From NCBI RefSeq assembly GCF_023065955.2, contig NW_026622897.1:4407001-4471000 (forward strand): a stretch of 64,000 bases of DNA. Reading direction: 5' to 3'. The stretch's first letter is position 1. Every line of letters begins with the position of its first letter. The notes under the pieces are model-generated. The model saw only the letters and a program-made list of their open reading frames with translations, was not told the origin of the DNA and ran no database searches. Shown here piece after piece: positions 58,101 to 64,000 of the stretch. The DNA is from Ursus arctos (Eukaryota > Chordata > Mammalia > Carnivora > Ursidae). Position numbers and translations under genes: made by a program.

Positions 58101-59090
58101 CCAGAAGACTGAACATTCCAGCTTTGGAGATGGTGGAAGTAATTGGATTCCTCTGGCTGCATTCAGTTCTGAAAAGTATTTCTTCATGCTCTATTACAGC
58201 ATATGAATGTGATTTTATTTTAAAATATGCCCAATACTATATTATCAGTGTCGATCTGTAGGCAGGCAGAAGCTTCAAAATGTCATAAATTCTTTTATTT
58301 AATTTTAAATAAAAATTAAAACCTCTGATAGTCAAAATCATGAAGCTCAGGAAAAGAATCATAATATCTAAGAATGTTTAGACAATGAATATGAAAACAG
58401 AAGAGGAAAATATTAAAGTTTTGTTCCTAATTTTGCATTTGTAATTTCGTATTATTTTTCTTCAAGAGGGTTCCTGCATTGTATAAGCCTGAGTTTCCTC
58501 GCTATCTGGATTTGACATTGCATAAGATAACACAAAGTCAGGCACAGTGACTGACAGTGAATCAAATCATATCACCATCAACAGTGAGCCAACAATAAGA
58601 GATATAGTATAGACACCAATTATTTTTTAAGTGAAAAAGCTCTGTATAGATACACATTCAGCTACAACCTCTTATTTGCATCATAAATCCTATCTCACTT
58701 CATATACAGTTCTTACTTCTTTAGCCTTAAAATGGCTCACCTAACATTTGCTCATTCCAACCACAAATCTCTTCCCCTGAAGCATAAGTTTTCATAGAGA
58801 ACAGAACCACCAAAATCATTGATACTTCTTATATAAGCATATATATAGATAGATAATTTATATCTATATCTATATATAATTTATATCTATATATCCATAT
58901 CTAATTTATAATCTGAGACCTATGGGATCAACCAACTCTAAATTGAATGATATGCTAGTTTGCAAACATACCAGTTACTGCCATTCCACATTGGTGCCAA
59001 TGTGAGGGCATGTTGCCAATACTTCCATTTGGCTTTCTATTCAAATACAGTAATGGTCATTAATGTTGGGTTCATTTTTGTTTTTATATT
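55151..59090. other. Largest repeat-poor block of the window
   Basis: Apart from a (TATC)n/(TATA)n patch at 58838-58918 I recognise no transposon over nearly 4 kb. Part of 56080-56300 (TTTAATAATTGCTTTTAGC, CTGATCAAAGACCAG with a TCF-like core) could be regulatory. Frames at 56827-57817 are short, overlap each other and match nothing I know. Confidence 0.35.
58838..58918. repeat. (TATC)n/(TATA)n low-complexity patch
   Basis: Irregular ATAGATAG, TTATATCTATATC and TATATATAATTTATATC words. Confidence 0.85.
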
Positions 59091-59093
59091 TTA

Positions 59094-59299
59094 TTTTTTT
59101 ATTTTTTTTTTAAGATTTTATTTATTTATTTGACAGAGATAGAGACAGCCAGCGAGAGAGGGAACACAAGCAGGGGGAGTGGGAGAGGAAGAAACAGGCT
59201 CATAGCAGAGAAGCCCGATGTGGGGCTCGATCCCACAACGCCGGGATCACGCCCTGAGCCGAAGGCAGACGCTTAACCGCTGTGCCACCCAGGCGCCCC
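59094..59299 (-). mobile_element. Very young arctoid-type SINE, perfect 16-bp target duplication
   Basis: TTGTTTTTATATTTTA flanks it at 59078-59093 and 59300-59315. The element is full length with an intact head (GTGCCACCCAGGCGCCCC), intact CpGs and a T-rich tail, so it is among the most recent insertions here. Confidence 0.97.
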
Positions 59300-59319
59300 T
59301 TGTTTTTATATTTTAAACA

Positions 59320-60415
59320 TATAGAATAATACAAGAATAATATGAGAAACACTTCCCAGCTTGAATAAGCATGGGGTTGATATTAACATTGACACTACAG
59401 ATAGAGTTAAAATATCAGACTATTAGCTGCAAACGTAGCTTTTCTGTGTGGTTCTGCGCGTAGCCCTGCCTCCTCTGCTTCTCTGAACCAAATCAGGTCC
59501 GGGAGGGCATCTGCCATCTTCTACTTACCCACTTCCTGCACTTGCTACTGTCCACTAGAAATACAGACCCATTTCGCTTTGCTTCCTTCTGAATAACCTC
59601 AGCCCTTACATGTAATTTAAATGCTTAATCCTGAAGTAAACTTTTCATGGATTTTTTCGGTGAGGATTAATCTGTGATTAGTAAACGCTCAGTCTGTCTT
59701 TTTCTTTCACCATTATTCTTGAAAATAGTACAGACATATATAGAATCCTCAGTTAATAGTTATTTTTTGCTCAGCATTTTCAATATATTCCTCTATCATG
59801 CCCTAAATATGTCTAATTATGCCTAATTCCATTATGCCACTATTTTTTCTGATAAGAACTCTGTTATCAATCTAATTGATACTTTTTCATATGATCTTTC
59901 TTTTCTAGTGGCTTTTTAAATGGTATATCTTGTTCCTTGAGGTACTGCAAGTTCACTATGTGTCCAGGTTTCTATTTATTTTATTTATCTAATGAATTCT
60001 TGATTTTTGGAAAATTCTTACTCATTACTTCTTTCCATATTATCTCTCTTGTATTTATTCTTCTACTTAAAAAGATTTATTTATTCATTTCAGAGACAGT
60101 GTGTGGGAGGGGCAGAGGGAGAGGGAGAGAATCTCAAGCAGACTCCTTGCTGAGTGTGGAGCCTGGTGTGGGGCTCCATCCCAGGACCCTGAGATGATGA
60201 CCTGAGCCAAAATCAAGAGTTGGGATCTCAACTGACTGAGCCACCCAGGTGCCCTATCTCTTATATTTATTCTAAAATGTTTTCCATGTCTCTCAGTTAC
60301 TCTTTAATACTTTCAGTCACTTTATTCTGTTCTCTACTTGACTTCCTTCAGTGCCAACTTTGGCTCGTTAATTCTGTTTAATTATACCTAATTTACTACT
60401 TAATACATTCACACT
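59320..60415 (-). mobile_element. Possible old L1 sequence, antisense, apart from a SINE
   Basis: AT-rich text such as ATTTTTTCTGATAAGAACTCTGTTATCAATC and TTTTCCATGTCTCTCAGTTACTC resembles reversed 5' parts of old L1s. The match is weak and boundaries are guesses. Confidence 0.3.
60062..60255 (-). mobile_element. Carnivora SINE
   Basis: TATCTCTCTTGTATTTATTCT (60041) and TATCTCTTATATTTATTCTA (60256) are its target duplications. The head reads CTGAGCCACCCAGGTGCCC. Confidence 0.94.
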
Positions 60416-60510
60416 TTTTTAATTTAAATTACAGTTAGTTAACATACAGTATTAGTTTCAGGTGTACAATATAGTAATTCAGGACTTCCATACAACACAG
60501 AGAGTGGTTT
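60416..60510 (-). mobile_element. Carnivore L1 3' terminus, antisense
   Basis: TTTTTTAATTTAAATTACAGTTAGTTAACATACAGTATTAGTTTCAGGTGTACAATATAGTAATTCAGGACTTCCATACAACAC is the reversed end of a carnivore-lineage L1, about 95 bases long. Confidence 0.75.
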
Positions 60511-60664
60511 ATAACTGTTTTGTTAGTGTGACCTGTTCGTCTAGGGCTATTTTTTCCTGGACAGTCACAAGTGCTCTGGATTGTAGAAGAGTCACTTCTA
60601 TAAAGTTCTGCATTTCTACTGCAAAAGCTCCAAAGTCTTCACTAGTCCTGGATAGTAATTTTTA

Positions 60665-61445
60665 AAACAACTTTATTAAGTATAACTGGCATAAAAATAA
60701 AATCCACATGAATAAACAATTTGATAAATTTTGACATATTTATGCACTCATGAAATTATTACTGTCATTAAAATCATTAACATATTCATCACCTAAAAGA
60801 GTTTCTGGTGCCGTTTGTAATCCATTTCTCCTGACCCACACCCCAGTCCACCCCCTTCCTCCATGTAACCACTGAGCTGCTTTCCACCACAATAAATTTG
60901 CATTTTCTAGATCCTTGTACTGATGGAATCATAAATTATGTACTCTTTGTTGACTTGCTTCTTTCGTTGAAACATAATTGTTTAGAGATTCAACCAAACA
61001 GGTTTTTTTAAATGTTTTAAATCAATACTTGGTTTCTTGTGATTTCTAAGTAGTATAACACTGTATGAATGTTCTACAGTTTGTCAATTCACCTGCTATG
61101 GGCACTTGAGTTTTTTTGGTTTGGAGCTATTACAAATAAAGCTGCTATGGACATTCTTGTACAAGTCTTTGTATAGAAATAAGCTTTCATTTTTCATGGG
61201 AAAATATTGGGAATGGAGGCTGGGGTAATATGAGGGATATATATTTACATTTTATAAAATTTCCAAACTGTTTTCCAAAGCGGTTGTACAATTTTACATT
61301 CTTGCTAACAGTGTATGATGGTTTCAATTCATCCACCTACTTATCGACACTTGATAAGGACAATCGTTTTAATTTTAGCCAGCCTAATAATTGTATCATG
61401 GTATCCTATTGTGGTTCTAATTTGCACTTCCCAAATGACTAACTA
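60665..61445 (-). mobile_element. Old L1 3' UTR and ORF2 end, antisense
   Basis: AAAACAACTTTATTAAGTATAACTGGCATAAAAATAAAATCC, TTTGGAGCTATTACAAATAAAGCTGCTATGGACATTCTTGTACAAG and CCAAACTGTTTTCCAAAGCGGTTGTAC are classic reversed L1M sequence. Confidence 0.85.
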
Positions 61446-62421
61446 TAAACGTGGAGAGCCCCTAATGCTTCGGCCCCAAGAATTTCTCCCTCTTCCTAAA
61501 GTCCACATAGTCTCCAGCAACTCATTCAAATTACCATGCAAGTGTTCCTACTAGGGCTGAAGGCTCCAGTGGTTTCTTTTCCAGGTAAGCAGATTTTGAT
61601 TTCTGTATCTCTCTGGATGTGTCCATCTCTCCAGATTTGGGGGTGGCAGTTTGTCCTAAGACTTCACCTTGCTAATAGACCCAAGAAAAGTCTTTAATTT
61701 TCCATTTGTTTAGCTTTTTCTCATTGTGAGGCTCGGGATGATAAGTTCCACACTCATTACATGTCAGAATGGAAACTGAATGTCTATGGAAAGGTTAACT
61801 AAAGGTTTTAGCCAAAATTTAATTTATTCAGTAGATATAGGGCTATTCTAGTTATCTGGTGTGTTTTTTTTTTTTTTTCTTTTTGTAAGCTGTGAGTTTG
61901 TGTTTTCAGGAAATTTGCTTACTTAATTTGCCATATGCATTGGCATTAAGCTTTTCATATATTCCCTTAGTATCTTTAATATCTGTAGAATCTGTAATTA
62001 TGCCACCTAACTCAATACTCATATGATTTGCATCTTCATGTTTCCTGATTACTTTGGCTAGCGGTTTATCAATTTTATTGTCTTCTCAAATAATCAACAT
62101 TTACTTTCATTGATTTTCTCTATTTGGTTTATGTTTTCAATATTATTCATTTCATCATTGATCTTTATTATTTTCTTTCTTTGTTTAACTTAGGTTTTCA
62201 TTTTCTTTATCTAGCTTCTTAATAGACGAAAATTAAGATCATTAATTTGAGAATTATTTTTCTTTTCTAATAAAGTTGTTTAGTGTTTCAAATTTCCCCC
62301 TGAACTACTACTTCAGCTGCATCCCACATGTTTTCAGAAGTTGTTTTAATTGCCATTTAGTTCAAAATATTTTTAATTTTCTATTGCTTCTTTGAAACTT
62401 GGATTATTAGAAGTATGTTAT

Positions 62422-62800
62422 TTAATTTCTTTAATTGAGGTATAACTGCTATAATATTGTATGAGTTCAGGTGTATACAACATAATGATATTCACATATA
62501 CCACAAAATGATCACCACAGTAAGTCTCATTAACATCCATCACCATACATAATTTTTTCTCATGATGAGAACTTTCAAAATCCATTGTCTTACCTTTCAA
62601 TACAGTATTATTAACTGTAGTCACCATGTTGTACTTCTGCATGATTTATACATTTTGTAGTTGGAAATTTTCAAATCCCTTCACCAATATTGCCCACCCT
62701 CCACTCTCCACCTCAGGCAAACCACCACAATCTGCTCTTTATATCCAAGAACTCTGGTTTTTGCTTGGTTTTTGTTTCTTGGATTTTTAATCTAAATTTC
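62422..62800 (-). mobile_element. L1MA-like 3' UTR nested in older L1
   Basis: TTTAATTGAGGTATAACTGCTATAATATTGTATGAGTTCAGGTGTATACAACATAATGATATTCACATATACCACAAAATGATCACCACAGTAAGTC is a well-kept reversed 3' UTR. The host L1 resumes after it with ATTTTTAATCTAAATTTC. Confidence 0.88.
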
Positions 62801-63519
62801 TTTTAGTTTTTAAATATTGTGGTTTTTCTTGATCTCTTTCTGTTATTGGCTACTTATTTAAAATTAAGTTTTTTTCAGAGAACACTACATAGTATGAGTT
62901 GACTCCTTTAAAATGTATTCAGATTTGTTTTATGGCCCAAAATATGGTCTACCTTAATAAGTGTTTGCTTTCACTTATTCACTTGAAAAGTACCTACTGT
63001 TGGGTGGAGAATTTTATAAAGGACACAGGTCTAGTTGGTCAATACCAACTTCAAGTCTTTATATCTTTATTTATTTTCTGTCAACTTGTTTTATTAATTA
63101 TTGAGACAGGGTATTAAAATATTCAATAATTGTGGACTTGTCAATTTCAGTTCTACCCATTTTTGCTTTATTTTAGAGCTCTGTTATTAGGTACACAAAC
63201 ATTTAGAAATCTTATTTCCTCTACATAAATTGATCCATTGTAACATTATGAAATTACCCTCTTTATTCCAGGTTATATTCTTTGCTCTGAAATCTAATTT
63301 GTCTAAAATTAAGATAACCACCCAGCTTTCTTTTGATTAAAGTTACTATGGTATATACACTGTATCCATCCTCTTTATTTTTAACCTAGCTGTGTCTTTA
63401 TATTTAATGTTTCTTGTAAGTTTCTTATAGGCAGCATAAAATAATGTCCTGCTTTTTTATCTAATTTGACAATCTGTACTTTTTGATTAGGATGTTTACA
63501 CCATTTAAATTTAATGTGA

Positions 63520-63672
63520 ATGATTGATTGATTGGTTGATTTAATTTTATTTAAGTAGGCTCCTTGTCCAGCATGGAGCCCAACGTTGGGCTTGAACTCA
63601 CAACCCTTAGATCAAGACCTGAGCTGAGACCAAGAATCAGACGCTTAACTGACTGAGCAACCCAGGTGCCCC
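63520..63672 (-). mobile_element. Short Carnivora SINE nested in L1
   Basis: TTTAATGTGA flanks it at 63510 and 63673. TTTAAGTAGGCTCCTTGTCCAGCATGGAGCCCAACGTTGGGCTTGAACTC and GAGCAACCCAGGTGCCCC mark the short form. A TGAT repeat fills its left end. Confidence 0.92.
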
Positions 63673-64000
63673 TTTAATGTGATTTTTAAATACTTTTGGG
63701 TTTAAACAGACCACCTTGTTAGTTTTGTTCTATATATTCCATCAGTTCTTTGATCACTTTTTTCTCTTTTCCTGCCATCTTTGAGACTAACTGAGCATTT
63801 TTTTATTATTTCATTTTATCTCTTTTTTTGTTTTAACAGCTATAAATTTTTGTTATGCTATTTTAGTTTAGGGCTAATAGCACACACTTTACAAATTTAT
63901 CACAATTTGTTTCTAGTGTATTTTTGATCTCAGATATTTTATCATTTATTTTATAATATAAGAAAATTATGCCTTTATGCTTTTGCTTTCATACATTTTA

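Larger units (their letters stand above)
61860..64000 (-). mobile_element. Old L1 ORF2 (and upstream) sequence, antisense, runs off the window
   Basis: TTAGTGTTTCAAATTTCCCCCTGAACTACTACTTCAGCTGCATCCCACA, TTTTATGGCCCAAAATATGGTCTACC, AATTGTGGACTTGTCAATTTCAGTTC, TAGAGCTCTGTTATTAGGTACACAAAC and CTTTGCTCTGAAATCTAATTTGTC follow reversed ORF2 endonuclease-side sequence. A younger L1 3' end (62422) and a SINE (63520) are nested in it. Confidence 0.85.

Noticed and set aside
1..64000. CRISPR arrays, operons, prophage or other microbial systems
   Set aside because: No spaced direct repeats of that kind, no dense coding and no ribosome-binding sites. The sequence is unambiguously mammalian nuclear DNA.

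Overview
The window is nuclear DNA from a carnivoran mammal. The evidence is more than twenty copies of the tRNA-Lys-derived Carnivora SINE (core GCCTGGGTGGCTCAGT, TC-rich stretch, AAATAAATAAAATCTT tail). These sit among mammalian-wide MIR, L2, L1M and MaLR relics. Three copies (51313, 54050, 59094) have the GACAGCC(A/G)GCGA / GGGAACACAAGCAGGG signature that I associate with arctoid carnivores (bears, panda, pinnipeds). The family assignment is from memory and is less certain than Carnivora.

Only one protein-coding gene is supported. Exon 1 of GUCY1A2, the alpha-2 subunit of NO-sensitive soluble guanylate cyclase, lies on the minus strand at 1490-1792. It encodes the first 101 residues and ends in a consensus donor (TCG|GTGAGC). 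Bases 1-1489 are the start of intron 1. The exon sits in a strong CpG island (about 1240-2660, with a GC-rich shoulder to about 3050) that should hold the promoter and 5' UTR. A 29-codon upstream ORF in good initiation context lies before the main ATG.

From about 2.7 kb to the end the window is the 5' flank of GUCY1A2, with no other gene that I can support. It reads as repeat-rich intergenic DNA. L1 3' ends lie near 5-7, 18-21, 23-24, 29 and 40-42 kb. A rearranged L1 ORF2 fragment lies at 52 kb, and old antisense L1 fills 60.4-64 kb. Long antisense L2 copies lie at 15-16 and 37-39 kb, and sense L2 at 30, 40 and 42 kb. MIRs are scattered throughout. MaLR-like LTR remnants lie near 16 and 33 kb, a Tigger-like DNA transposon at 24.7-25.3 kb, and many SINEs are nested inside the older elements. 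Simple repeats are frequent; the most striking is a 500-bp purine-rich pentanucleotide tract at 49.3-49.8 kb.

The repeat-poor stretches (for example 26.8-28.4, 44.8-45.4 and 55.2-58.8 kb) are the likeliest places for regulatory elements, but nothing here proves this. I found no new multi-gene system. The notable items are the uORF, a local 83-bp duplication, a reordered L1, a doubly used SINE target, the pentanucleotide array, two candidate conserved noncoding blocks and one signal-peptide-like micro-ORF.
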